The notes: generated from the letters alone by a model not told the origin. 18,176 nucleotides of DNA from an uncultured Oscillibacter sp. (GCA_910579435.1 CAJTVF010000049.1:1-18176), one strand, 5' to 3'. Shown: positions 1 through 7,138, counted from the first letter of the stretch. Made by a program: numbers and translations.

Positions 1-44
1 ATTTCTCGCTTCTTCGCTATTTCTATTTCCTATCTTGGTGAACT

Positions 45-213
45 ACTAGGCCTTGCTTGAAAAATGGCAAAGCGCCGTCTTTGGGCATCTTTTTCCGCCA
101 GGACTGCGTTGATTTGACTTGAAATCCGTCAGGATTCCCGCGTCAAATCGCCTTGCCTGGCAAAAAAATCTGCCCCAATCCGGTATTCCGCCAATTTTCA
201 AACAAGGCCTAGT
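45..213. mobile_element. short fold-back MITE (about 161-169 bp), non-coding
   Basis: The two ends are near-perfect inverted repeats. The left arm (45-68) begins ACTAGGCCTTGCTTGAAAA and the right arm (190-213), read on the minus strand, begins ACTAGGCCTTGTTTGAAAA. Inside them a second pair of arms (GCCAGG...GATTTGAC on each strand) continues the symmetry, so nearly the whole element can fold on itself around a centre near 120-140. No transposase is encoded. The ends include CTAG/TA, so a TA or CTAG target duplication is possible but cannot be separated from the terminal repeats. It interrupts the reading frame of the replication-protein remnant at 214-552; positions 1-44 are the far flank and may continue that old gene. 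Similarity of the ends to IS5-type elements is only a guess. Confidence 0.7.
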
Positions 214-552
214 TACTCTATCTTTATTTAATTGCGTTGGACTTTCCAACGTCGGTTTTCCCGTTGTCGGGTTTTCCGACGACGGTTTATCCAACGACGG
301 CGGCAAAGAAACAGGCTGTTCGTGGATGATGTACTCGTTGCTGCTGAACTTGCCGCTTTCGTCCGTGGTCTGGTGGCGCTCGATGTACCCGGCCCGCTCC
401 AATTCGTTGACGGCGGAACGAATAGCGTCCTTGCTCTCCCGGTTGATATAGCACAGGCCGGACAGGGTGTAATCCCAATCTTCCGGGAGTGACAAAATCT
501 GCGACAGCAGGCCCTTGGCTTTCAGGGACAGGGATTTGTCCCGCAGGCTGGC
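214..552 (-). pseudogene. replication initiator / helix-turn-helix protein remnant of an integrative element
   Basis: On the minus strand, starting near 552, the frame reads LRDKSLSLKAKGLLSQILSLPEDWDYTL, then SGLCYINRESKDAIRSAVNEL and ERAGYIERHQTTDESGKFSSNEYIIHEQP. This is the winged-helix region of the replication-initiator-A-like or helix-turn-helix proteins found on integrative conjugative elements and plasmids of gut Clostridia. A low-complexity Ser/Pro/Thr linker follows, and the frame then runs into the MITE at 213. The N-terminal start is missing: upstream of about 552 the sequence switches to opposite-strand chitobiose-phosphorylase coding sequence. The fragment is therefore truncated at both ends and not functional. 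It implies that an integrative element once sat here. Family assignment is from memory of the motif and is fairly secure; the exact element type is unknown. Confidence 0.75.
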
Positions 553-559
553 GCTGGCC

Positions 560-1505
560 CCGGGAAACGTACAGCGACTTCTCCGCCGTGGCCGCCTCCT
601 TTGCCGGGCTGACCCAATACTGGGAGGAAAAGCTGTCCAGGCTCCAGGTATCCACCCCGGACGAGGATATGAATACCATGCTCAACGTGTGGAACCTGTA
701 CCAGAGCGAAATCAATGTGATGTTCTCCCGCTTCGCCTCCTTCATCGAGGTGGGGGGACGCACCGGCCTAGGCTATCGGGACACTGCGCAGGACGCCATG
801 ACCATCCCCCACTCCAACCCGGAAATGTGCCGGAAGCGGATTTTGCAGCTCCTCCAGGGGCTGACCAGCCAAGGCTACGGCCTGCACCTCTTTGACCCGG
901 CCTGGTTTGAGCCCCAGCCTGAGAAGCCCGCCTACAGGTCCCCCACGGTCATCCCCGCTCCGGACAAGGCCGGCATCGTCCACGGCCTGCGGGCGGACTG
1001 GAACGACTGCCTGAACCTGGGGGGGCGGGGAGAGCGCCATGGTGCCCTTCCTCCATGTGTGGGCTCTGGGCTATTTTACCGACGCCGCCCGGACCCTGGG
1101 CCGGACAGAGGACGCCGCCCGCTATCAGGCCATGAGGCAGGCCGTTATCAATACCTGCGAAAGGGAGCTGTGGGACGGGGACTGGTACCTCCGGGGCATC
1201 ACCGCCGGCGGGCGGAAGATCGGCACGCGCGCGGACGAGGAGGGCCGGGTCCACCTGGAGAGCAACGTGTGGGCGGTGCTCTCCGGCGCGGCGGGCAGGG
1301 CGCGGGGCATAAAGGCCATGGACGCGGTGGACCGCTACCTCTATACCGGCTTCGGCCTGCGGCTTGACACGCCCTCCTGCACCGTGCCCGACGACGCCAT
1401 CGGCTTTATCACCCGGGTCTACCCCGGCGTGAAGGAAAACGGCTCCATTTTCTCCCACTCCAACCCCTGGGCCTGGTGCGCCGAGGCGGTGCTGGGCCGG
1501 GGGAG
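560..1505 (+). pseudogene. GH94 N,N'-diacetylchitobiose phosphorylase remnant, deleted and frameshifted
   Basis: The frame contains the GH94 hallmarks FIEVGGRTGLGYRDTAQDAM, PHSNPEMCRKRI, YGLHLFDPAWF, GLRADWNDCLNLGG and, one frame over, EGRVHLESN, GFITRVYPGVKENG and FSHSNPWAWCAEAVLGRG. These match the N,N'-diacetylchitobiose phosphorylase branch, which phosphorolyses (GlcNAc)2 to GlcNAc-1-phosphate and GlcNAc. Four lesions are visible. The N-terminal half is absent. About 75-80 residues normally lying between SPTVxPxP and GLRADWND, including the conserved DDHLW segment, are missing near 960-985. One extra G in the G-run at about 1019-1024 shifts the frame. The C-terminus is lost near 1500, where kinase sequence begins. 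It cannot make an active enzyme. The catalytic acid region (ADWND) survives only as a relic. Confidence 0.85.
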
Positions 1506-1886
1506 CCGACAGTCCATCGCGGAGCAGTTTCAGCTCAACCTCCAGCTGGGGGCGGACCGGGTTGAGAGCGCTGTGGAGGCTTCCCGCCCGCCCTCCTATG
1601 ACCCGGAGCTGCGGGGCCGGGCTGCGGTGGACCGCGGCGTGCTGATGGCGGGCTTCCGGACCTACCCCTGGCTGCTGGGGGCCATGGCCCTGTCCCTGCT
1701 GCTGCTGGGTTTCACCTTCCGCTTTTTCCGGCAGAAAATCTCCCGGCCCATCCAGGCCCTGATGGAGGGGGCGGCCCACATCCGCCGGGGGGAGCTGGCC
1801 CGGCGGGACGCCCAGATCAAGGCCCTTCAGGCCCATATCAACCCCCACTTCCTCAACAACACCCTGGAGATCATCAACTGGCAGGC
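1506..1886 (+). pseudogene. YesM-type sensor histidine kinase remnant with internal deletions
   Basis: In the same frame as the second half of the phosphorylase relic, the sequence becomes QFQLNLQLGADRVESAVEA, then a hydrophobic span (LLGAMALSLLLLGFTFRFF), a HAMP-like segment (KISRPIQALMEGAAHIRRGE) and the phospho-acceptor region QIKALQAHINPHFLNNTLEI. The last is the H-box of YesM/LytS-class kinases, which control sugar ABC transporters through AraC-type regulators. Only about 125 residues remain. The extracellular sensor domain, the HAMP-to-H-box linker and the whole ATPase domain appear to be missing, so several deletions have occurred. It ends abruptly near 1886 in solute-binding-protein sequence. 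It is probably a relic of the regulator of the same lost sugar-use locus. Confidence 0.75.
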
Positions 1887-2011
1887 CCGGACTACACCTG
1901 GGACCAGTTCCTTACCGACTGCGAGGCCATCAAGGCCAAGGGCTGCGCCCCCATCGCCTGCTCCCTGTTTGAGGTTCCCCGCTACTGGTTCGAATTCTGC
2001 GTGATGAACAA
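1887..2011 (+). pseudogene. sugar ABC transporter solute-binding protein fragment
   Basis: A third reading frame here gives PDYTWDQFLTDCEAIKAKGC, then APIACSLFEVPRYWFEFCVMNN. This resembles the hinge and ligand-pocket region of extracellular family-1 sugar-binding lipoproteins (the pattern TWDEFL..CE.LK..G..PIA.S followed by YWFEFCVFNN). Only about 40 residues survive. The join to the kinase relic lies within a GGCCCGG stretch at 1884-1890, consistent with a short-homology deletion. After about 2011 the homology ends and the AT-rich promoter of the next operon begins; the leftover frame stops at 2046-2048. This is the third member of a collapsed chito-oligosaccharide or similar sugar-use locus. 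Confidence 0.65.
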
Positions 2012-2039
2012 CGTTTTTATCCTTTCCCGCAAAAAACTC

Positions 2040-2070
2040 TTGACATGAAGTGAACTCCAGACAGTATGAT
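2040..2070 (+). promoter_or_regulatory. MerR-type promoter (19-bp spacer with operator dyad)
   Basis: The -35 TTGACA (2040-2045) and -10 TATGAT (2065-2070) are separated by 19 bp, too long for ordinary sigma-A use but typical of promoters that a MerR-family activator untwists. The spacer holds the dyad TGAAGT-GA-ACTCCA (2046-2059), placed as MerR-family operators are. No merR-like gene is present in this window. It lies 37 nt upstream of the decarboxylase-cupin start, so it very likely drives the two-gene operon. Confidence 0.7.
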
Positions 2071-2106
2071 AAACGGGCAGAAAACACTTAGAAAGGAAAG
2101 GTCATT

Positions 2107-2844
2107 ATGGCAGAAAAGCAGACGGCGGGAAGGACCCATTTGGGCGACCTCGCCCCGAAATTCGCGGAGCTGAACGACGACATTCTCTTTGGAGAGGTCT
2201 GGTCAAGAGAAGAGCAGCTCTCCCTCCGCGACCGCAGTATGATCACCATTGCGGCCCTGTTCTCGGCGGGGCTGTATCCCCAGCTCAAATCCCACCTCGA
2301 AATCGGCAAGGCCCACGGCGTCACCCGGCAGGAGGCCGTGGAGCTCGTGACCCAGCTGGCCTTTTACTGCGGCTGGCCCAAGGCATGGAGCACCCTTCCG
2401 CTGATCCGGGAGGTTTACGGCGAGGACGGCGGCGTGGACCCGAACCGGCTGTCCTTCTTCCCCGTGGGAGAGAAAAACGACGCCTTCGCCCAGTATTTCA
2501 CCGGGCAGAGCTACCTCGCCCCGCTGTCCACCCGGCAGGCACCGGTGTTCAACGTGACCTTTGAGCCGGGATGCCGGAACAACTGGCACATTCACCACGC
2601 CGCAAGCGGTGGCGGGCAAATGCTGATCTGCGTCAGCGGCCGGGGCTGGTATCAGGAGCAGGACCGGGAAGCGCGGGAGCTTCACCCCGGGGACGTGGTG
2701 AATATTCCCGCCGGGGTCAGGCACTGGCACGGCGCGGCCAGGGACTCCTGGTTCCAGCATCTGGCCATAGAGGTCCCCGGCGAGGGCGGACATACCGAAT
2801 GGTGCGAGGCGGTGGAGGACGGGCAGTATGGCAGGCTGCCATAA
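2107..2844 (+). CDS. carboxymuconolactone decarboxylase-cupin fusion protein
   Basis: A 245-residue soluble protein. Residues about 20-105 form a carboxymuconolactone decarboxylase (AhpD-like) fold, with the run SLRDRSMITIAALFSAGLYP followed by QLKSHLEIGKAHGVTRQEAV. The CxxC pair of peroxidase-type AhpD is absent, so a disulfide peroxidase role is unlikely. Residues about 145-222 are a cupin with the metal-site pattern H161-x-H163, Q171 in the usual Glu position and H206 (PGDVVNIPAGVRHWH). The substrate is unknown; such fusions are annotated as carboxymuconolactone decarboxylase or cupin proteins and lie beside aldo/keto reductases and MerR regulators, suggesting a role in handling reactive carbonyl or quinone compounds (inference). 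The start ATG is preceded by a strong AGAAAGGAAAGG site. It is the first gene after the MerR-type promoter and is followed after 64 nt by the reductase. Confidence 0.88.
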   Translation: MAEKQTAGRTHLGDLAPKFAELNDDILFGEVWSREEQLSLRDRSMITIAALFSAGLYPQLKSHLEIGKAHGVTRQEAVELVTQLAFYCGWPKAWSTLPLIREVYGEDGGVDPNRLSFFPVGEKNDAFAQYFTGQSYLAPLSTRQAPVFNVTFEPGCRNNWHIHHAASGGGQMLICVSGRGWYQEQDREARELHPGDVVNIPAGVRHWHGAARDSWFQHLAIEVPGEGGHTEWCEAVEDGQYGRLP

Positions 2845-2908
2845 AACCGGGGCCGCTGCCGGCTATTTCTACGGGCCGCTGAGGCCGTGAATGACAGGAG
2901 AAATCAAT

Positions 2909-4018
2909 ATGGAGAGAATCAAAAAGAACTTTGGCTTCGGCGCGATGCGCCTGCCTATGAAGGACGGCCAGGTGGACGTCCCGCAGACCTGCCGGATGGT
3001 GGACGCGTTTCTGGAAGCCGGCTTCAACTACTTTGACACCGCCCACGGCTATCTGGACGGCAAGAGCGAGCCGGCCCTGCGGGAGTGCCTCACCAGCCGC
3101 TATCCCCGGGAGAGCTATGTGCTGACCACCAAGCTCTCCGGCTATCTGTTCAAGACGGAGGCGGAGATCCGGCCCCTGTTCCAGCGCCAGCTGGAGGACT
3201 GCGGCGTGGACTACTTCGACTTCTACCTGATGCACGCCCAAAGCGTGGAGAATTTCGAGCATTTCAAGAAGTGCCGCGCCTATGAGACGGCGCTGGAGCT
3301 GAAGGCGGAGGGGAAAATCCGCCACTTCGGCATTTCCTTCCATGACCGGGCGGCGGTATTGGAACAAATTTTGACCGAGTACCCGCAGATCGAGGCCGTC
3401 CAGATTCAATTCAACTATGTGGATTACGACGACCCTGCCGTGGAAAGCCGGAAATGCTATGAGGCCTGCCGGAGGTTCCACAAGCCGGTCAGCGTCATGG
3501 AGCCGGTGAAGGGCGGCAATCTGGCCAGCCTGCCCCCAAAGGCGGCGGAGGTCCTGGACGCGCTTCACGGCGGAAGCCCCGCCAGCTATGCCATCCGGTT
3601 TGCCGCCGGGTTTGAGGGCATGATGATGGTCCTCTCCGGCATGAGCAGCCTGGAGCAGATGGAGGAGAACATCCGCTTCATGAAGGATTTCCAGCCCTTG
3701 GACCAGTGCGAACTGGAGGCCGTCGGCAAGGTGCGGGAGGTGTTCCGCTCCATGAGCCTGATCCCCTGCACCGCCTGCCGCTACTGCGTGGAGGGGTGCC
3801 CGCAGAAAATTTCCATCCCGGACCTGTTCGCGGTCATGAACACCAAGCAGATCTACCACGACTGGAATGCGGACTATTATTACAAGGAAGTCCACACCAA
3901 GCGGGGTGGAAAAGCCGGAGATTGCGTCAAGTGCGGCAGGTGTGAGAAGGCCTGTCCCCAGCACCTGCCCATCCGGGAGCTGCTGGAAAAGACGGCGGAG
4001 GAGTTTGAGCATTCCTGA
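2909..4018 (+). CDS. aldo/keto reductase with C-terminal 2x[4Fe-4S] domain
   Basis: With this start the protein has 369 residues. It begins MERIKKNFGFGAMRLPM, the usual N-terminus of the ferredoxin-fused aldo/keto reductases. The catalytic tetrad is visible as D43 and Y48 (NYFDTAHGY), K75 (TTKLSG) and H109 (YLMHAQ). The C-terminus carries two cysteine clusters, C287-x2-C290-x2-C293-x3-C297-P and C339-x2-C342-x2-C345-x3-C349-P, which should bind two [4Fe-4S] clusters and link NAD(P)H-type carbonyl chemistry to electron transfer. An in-frame ATG lies 18 nt upstream at 2891, but AGGAG at 2896-2900 sits 8 nt before 2909, which favours the later start. It is co-transcribed with the decarboxylase-cupin gene and followed by a terminator. 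The physiological substrate is not known. Confidence 0.9.
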   Translation: MERIKKNFGFGAMRLPMKDGQVDVPQTCRMVDAFLEAGFNYFDTAHGYLDGKSEPALRECLTSRYPRESYVLTTKLSGYLFKTEAEIRPLFQRQLEDCGVDYFDFYLMHAQSVENFEHFKKCRAYETALELKAEGKIRHFGISFHDRAAVLEQILTEYPQIEAVQIQFNYVDYDDPAVESRKCYEACRRFHKPVSVMEPVKGGNLASLPPKAAEVLDALHGGSPASYAIRFAAGFEGMMMVLSGMSSLEQMEENIRFMKDFQPLDQCELEAVGKVREVFRSMSLIPCTACRYCVEGCPQKISIPDLFAVMNTKQIYHDWNADYYYKEVHTKRGGKAGDCVKCGRCEKACPQHLPIRELLEKTAEEFEHS

Positions 4019-4075
4019 TTCGGTGCGCGGGCCGGGACGGCTTCCTGCCGGATCTCCTTCGCGGACAGCGGATAA

Positions 4076-4119
4076 CGCAGGGGCCGCCTCTTGAAGGTGG
4101 TCCCCTGCGGAATTTTTTC
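4076..4119 (+). terminator. rho-independent terminator of the redox operon
   Basis: Left arm CGCAGGGGCCGCC (4076-4088) pairs with GGTGGTCCCCTGCG (4096-4109), with one bulge or mismatch around the middle, a 7-nt loop and then GAATTTTTTC. Confidence 0.85.
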
Positions 4120-4388
4120 GCACTTTTTCATTCAGGGGGCCGATTCGGGTTCCGCGTGCCGGTGCGCTTCCCGGCTTCCCGGCCCTGGAGGACGGCGGGA
4201 ATGGATGGCTGCGTGATTGCCGAAAATTGGATTCCCGCATTGACGGTTTCCGGTTCCTGTGATAGGTTATAGCCAGCGCGGGCCGCAAGGCGGCTTTCTG
4301 CGCGCGGCTTCATAGAAAACGCAAACGCGCATCGGCCGGAACGGAGCTCGCGCCGCCTGCCGGAAAAAAGAAAAGAGGAGTGAACGCT
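4120..4388 (+). other. intergenic spacer with a weak promoter candidate
   Basis: No convincing gene is seen here on either strand. A TTGACG at 4240-4245 could be a -35 element, but the facing -10 (TAGGTT at 4263, or GTTATA slightly further on) is poor. The spacer ends in the AGAGGAG ribosome binding site at 4374-4380 of the next gene. Confidence 0.3.
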
Positions 4389-5423
4389 ATGCGGGGAATT
4401 CCATTGGAAGAGCGCAAGGCCCTGGGGGCGCTGCTGGAGCAGCGGTCCCAGGAGGAGGTCATGGCCCGAATCCCGCAGTTCGGGACGGCGGAGATCGGGA
4501 ATTTTGCCCCTCCGCCGGAGACGGTCCCCCCGGCGCTGGGAGCGCTGATGTTCAACATGGAGCGGGGAGTCCACCTGGCGGAGATCGGGGAATTTCTGCG
4601 GGACTGCCCTGCGGTCCAGCCCTTCGACCTGATCCTGGCCAATGAGCTGGACGACGGCTGCGCCCGCTCCGGCAACCGGAACACCGCCAGGGCGCTGGCG
4701 GAGAGCTTCGGCCTGAACTACGCCTGGGGCCTGGAGTTCATCGAGCTGGTAAACGACGAGAATGAAAAGGGCTTCCACGGAAACGCCGTCTTCTCCCGCT
4801 GGCCCATCCGCCAGGCCGGGGTCATCCGCCTGCCGGAGCAGTACAACTGGTACTTTGACCGCCAAAAGCGCATCGGGGGCCGCCTGGCCGTATTCGCCGA
4901 GCTGGATGTGGGCGGGCGTCCCCTGGGGGCCGTGTCCATCCATCTGGAGAACCGCACCCACGGCGAGGGCCGCCGCCTCCAGATGGAGGCCATCCTGAAC
5001 GCCGTGGAGCGGGAGCTCCCGGACATGCCGCTGATCCTGGGCGGTGATTTGAACACCAATACCTTCGACGGCCGGGACAAGGAGGACATCGGCGCGATTG
5101 CCGGAAGCCCCGCGCTGCGCCGCCGGTGTCTGGAGGAAGTCTTCCAATATGAGGCGCTGCTGCCCGTGGCGGCGGAAGCGGGCTATCAGATCGTGCCGGA
5201 GGAACCGAGGCTGACCCGGCGCAAGCCCCTGCCCGGAGGGGATTTCCTCCCGCTTCGGCTGGACTGGATTTTGCTGAGGGGCCTCTCCGCGGAGGAGAGC
5301 CGCATGATTTCCACCGCCCGGGAGGATCTCACTTATGCCCGCCCCGGCTCGGCGCTGGCGGCGTTCACCGGCGCGGAGCTGTCCGACCACAACGCGGTCT
5401 GGGCCCTGTGCCGGCCGGACTGA
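4389..5423 (+). CDS. endonuclease/exonuclease/phosphatase (EEP) family protein
   Basis: A 344-residue protein of the Mg2+-dependent EEP superfamily (DNase I, exonuclease III, inositol phosphatase and sphingomyelinase fold). The sequence shows the metal-binding Glu in LANELDDG (E86), the conserved His in VSIHLENRTH (H185), the GGDLNTN motif (D220, N222), LDWILLRG (D292) and the terminal SDHNAVW (D333, H334). All catalytic signatures are present, so it should be active. No signal peptide or membrane segment is evident, which suggests a cytoplasmic enzyme. A GTG at 4380 is possible, but AGAGGAG at 4374-4380 is spaced 8 nt from the ATG at 4389, so the ATG is chosen. The gene is not in an obvious operon: a terminator lies upstream and spoIIGA follows after 106 nt with its own promoter. 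Whether the substrate is nucleic acid or a phosphoester metabolite cannot be told from sequence. Confidence 0.85.
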   Translation: MRGIPLEERKALGALLEQRSQEEVMARIPQFGTAEIGNFAPPPETVPPALGALMFNMERGVHLAEIGEFLRDCPAVQPFDLILANELDDGCARSGNRNTARALAESFGLNYAWGLEFIELVNDENEKGFHGNAVFSRWPIRQAGVIRLPEQYNWYFDRQKRIGGRLAVFAELDVGGRPLGAVSIHLENRTHGEGRRLQMEAILNAVERELPDMPLILGGDLNTNTFDGRDKEDIGAIAGSPALRRRCLEEVFQYEALLPVAAEAGYQIVPEEPRLTRRKPLPGGDFLPLRLDWILLRGLSAEESRMISTAREDLTYARPGSALAAFTGAELSDHNAVWALCRPD

Positions 5424-5442
5424 ATTCCTTGCTCCGGCTTTA

Positions 5443-5501
5443 TTCGTCGGAAACCGCCTTTCAGATTACGACCGCTTTCCCGGTCCACCCTGTCCTATAA
5501 T
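5443..5501 (+). promoter_or_regulatory. candidate spoIIG promoter (possible Spo0A box and -10)
   Basis: TATAAT at 5496-5501 is a good -10 but has no TTGACA-like -35 at 17 bp, as in the Spo0A-activated spoIIG promoter of Bacillus. About 50 bp upstream, TTCGTCGGAA (5443-5452) partly matches the Spo0A box TTTGTCRAA. Known biology of spoIIGA makes this plausible, but the box match is imperfect. Confidence 0.4.
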
Positions 5502-5529
5502 ATCCCTTGGAAAAAGGGGGCGGGGCGGC

Positions 5530-6576
5530 GTGACGGTCATCTATATTGACAGCGTGTTTGTGCTGAACGCCCTGATGGACTACCTGCTCCTCCTCTGCGC
5601 CGGGCGCCTTGCGGGGCTTCCCCTGCGGCGGAAGCGCTACGCCCTGGCGGCGCTGGCCGGGGGCGCTTACGCGGCGGCGGTGTTTCTGCCGGGGCTGGGC
5701 TTTTTGGCCCAGACGCCGGTGAAGCTGGCGGCGGGGGTGCTGCTGGGCCTCATCGCCTACGGCGGGGAAGAGAAGCTGCTGCGGCTTCTGCTGCTGTTCT
5801 TCGCCGTCTCCTGCGCCATGGCGGGCTGCGTGCTGGGCTTAGGGCTCCTGGCGGGGGGCGGCGTCCCGGCGGTGAACGGCGTGTTTTACACCAACGTGGA
5901 CGCGAAAGCCCTGGTGGTGGCCGGGACGGCGGCCTACGCCGTCCTCTCCGTGGTCTTCCGGGCGGCGGCGGGCCACGGGGTGAGGGGAGAGCTGCTGCCG
6001 GTCCGGGTCTCCATCCAGGGGCGGACGGCGGAGCTGACGGCCCTTTGGGACACGGGCAGCGGCCTCCGGGCCCCGGACGGACGGGCGGCGCTGGTAGCGG
6101 CGCCGGGAGCCCTGGACGCCGCTCTGCCTCCGGAGGCGGTAAGGCTGTTCCGGCGGCGGGGCCTGGAGGCCCCGGAGGAGCTGCTGGAGCCCCTGCGGGC
6201 CGCGGCCCCGGCCCTGCGGCCCCGGCTGACGCCCTACCGGGCGGTGGGCACGGCGGGCGGGCTGCTGCTGACCATCCGGACGGATTGGACAGAGATCAAC
6301 GGGGCCCGGTATCCGGGGCTGACGGCGGCCCTGTCCCCCACGGCGCTGGGCGCGGGCTACGCGGCGCTGTGGGGAGGACCGGCGGGAAAGGGAGGACGAC
6401 ATGGAAGTGCTGGAAAAACTGAGACGGCTGCTGGTCCGGCTGGGGCTCTGGCCGGCGGAGGGGGTCCACTACATCGGGGGCAGCGACACCCTGCCTCCGC
6501 CGCTGACCCGGGAGCGGGAGGCGGAGCTGCTGTCCGACATGAACGAGGCGGCCCGTCAGGAGCTGATCGAACATAA
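5530..6576 (+). CDS. spoIIGA: SpoIIGA, sigma-E processing aspartic protease, with C-terminal run-on
   Basis: A membrane protease that cleaves pro-sigma-E during sporulation. It begins VTVIYIDSVFVLNALMDYLL and has about five hydrophobic helices in residues 1-145. A cytoplasmic protease domain follows, with the active-site motif LWDTGSG (D174) and the late family motifs TPYRAVGTAGG and LSPTALGAGYAALWGG (about 236-283). The GTG at 5530 is chosen because it follows an AAAAAGGGGGCGG ribosome site and matches the family start. SpoIIGA proteins normally end close to the YxALW motif; here no stop occurs, and the frame runs on for about 60 Gly/Ala/Arg-rich residues through the start of sigE, a 176-nt overlap. 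The tail resembles out-of-frame sigE and is not a recognisable domain. This suggests a lost stop codon or a small indel near 6380-6400. Confidence 0.88.
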   Translation: MTVIYIDSVFVLNALMDYLLLLCAGRLAGLPLRRKRYALAALAGGAYAAAVFLPGLGFLAQTPVKLAAGVLLGLIAYGGEEKLLRLLLLFFAVSCAMAGCVLGLGLLAGGGVPAVNGVFYTNVDAKALVVAGTAAYAVLSVVFRAAAGHGVRGELLPVRVSIQGRTAELTALWDTGSGLRAPDGRAALVAAPGALDAALPPEAVRLFRRRGLEAPEELLEPLRAAAPALRPRLTPYRAVGTAGGLLLTIRTDWTEINGARYPGLTAALSPTALGAGYAALWGGPAGKGGRHGSAGKTETAAGPAGALAGGGGPLHRGQRHPASAADPGAGGGAAVRHERGGPSGADRT

Positions 6577-7099
6577 TCTCCGGCTGGTGGTGTACATTGC
6601 CCGGCGCTTTGAGAATACGGGCATCAACATCGAGGATTTGATCTCCATTGGGACCATCGGCCTCATTAAGGCGGTGGGGACCTACCGGACGGACAAGAAC
6701 ATCAAGCTGGCCACCTACGCCTCCCGGTGCATTGAAAATGAGATCCTGATGTACCTCCGCAAGAACGCCAACCGGAAGGGGGAGGTGTCCTTCGACGAGC
6801 CGCTGAACACGGACTGGGACGGCAACGAGCTGCTGCTCAGCGACGTGCTGGGCACCGACGAGGACGTGGTGATGCGGCCCATTGAAGAGGACGTGGACCG
6901 GTCCCTGCTGGCGGCGGCCATCAACACCCTGTCCCCCCGGGAGAAGGAGATCATCACCCTCCGCTTCGGCCTGGGGGGCGGGAAGGAGCAGACCCAGAAG
7001 GAGGTGGCCGACCGGCTGGGGATTTCCCAGTCCTACATTTCCCGGCTGGAGAAGCGGATCATCAACCGGCTGAAAAAGGAGATTTTGCGGATGAGCTGA
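6401..7099 (+). CDS. sigE: RNA polymerase sporulation sigma factor SigE (pro-sigma-E)
   Basis: A 232-residue homologue of the first mother-cell-specific sigma factor. It has a short basic/hydrophobic pro-region (1-22), then HYIGGSDTLPPPL (23-35), the region around which SpoIIGA cleaves. Next is region 2 (ENTGINIEDLISIGTIGLIK, 71-90; LATYASRCIENEILMYLR, 103-120), the strongly conserved VSFDEPLNTDWDGNELLLSD, and a region 4 helix-turn-helix (QTQKEVADRLGISQSYISRL, 197-216). Length and motifs are normal. The AGGGAGG site 6-7 nt upstream supports the start. It follows spoIIGA directly, as in other spore formers. The neighbouring gene usual in many Firmicutes, sigG, is not downstream: instead a new sigma-A promoter begins 4 nt after the stop. 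Confidence 0.96.
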   Translation: MEVLEKLRRLLVRLGLWPAEGVHYIGGSDTLPPPLTREREAELLSDMNEAARQELIEHNLRLVVYIARRFENTGINIEDLISIGTIGLIKAVGTYRTDKNIKLATYASRCIENEILMYLRKNANRKGEVSFDEPLNTDWDGNELLLSDVLGTDEDVVMRPIEEDVDRSLLAAAINTLSPREKEIITLRFGLGGGKEQTQKEVADRLGISQSYISRLEKRIINRLKKEILRMS

Positions 7100-7103
7100 C
7101 CTC

Positions 7104-7132
7104 TTGACAATTCCCGGCGGGTATATTATAAT
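7104..7132 (+). promoter_or_regulatory. strong sigma-A promoter of the T-box/valS transcription unit
   Basis: TTGACA (7104-7109), a 17-bp spacer, then TATAAT (7127-7132): a full consensus match. Transcription should start near 7139, just before T-box stem I. Confidence 0.93.
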
Positions 7133-7138
7133 GTCTCG

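Noticed and set aside
2717..4288. Minus-strand open frame (523 codons) opposite the aldo/keto reductase
   Set aside because: Shadow of the reductase, with low-complexity His/Ala/Leu-rich composition and no family signature.
5335..5529. N-terminal extension of spoIIGA
   Set aside because: The upstream in-frame part lies inside the preceding gene and the promoter. Family homology begins at the GTG at 5530.
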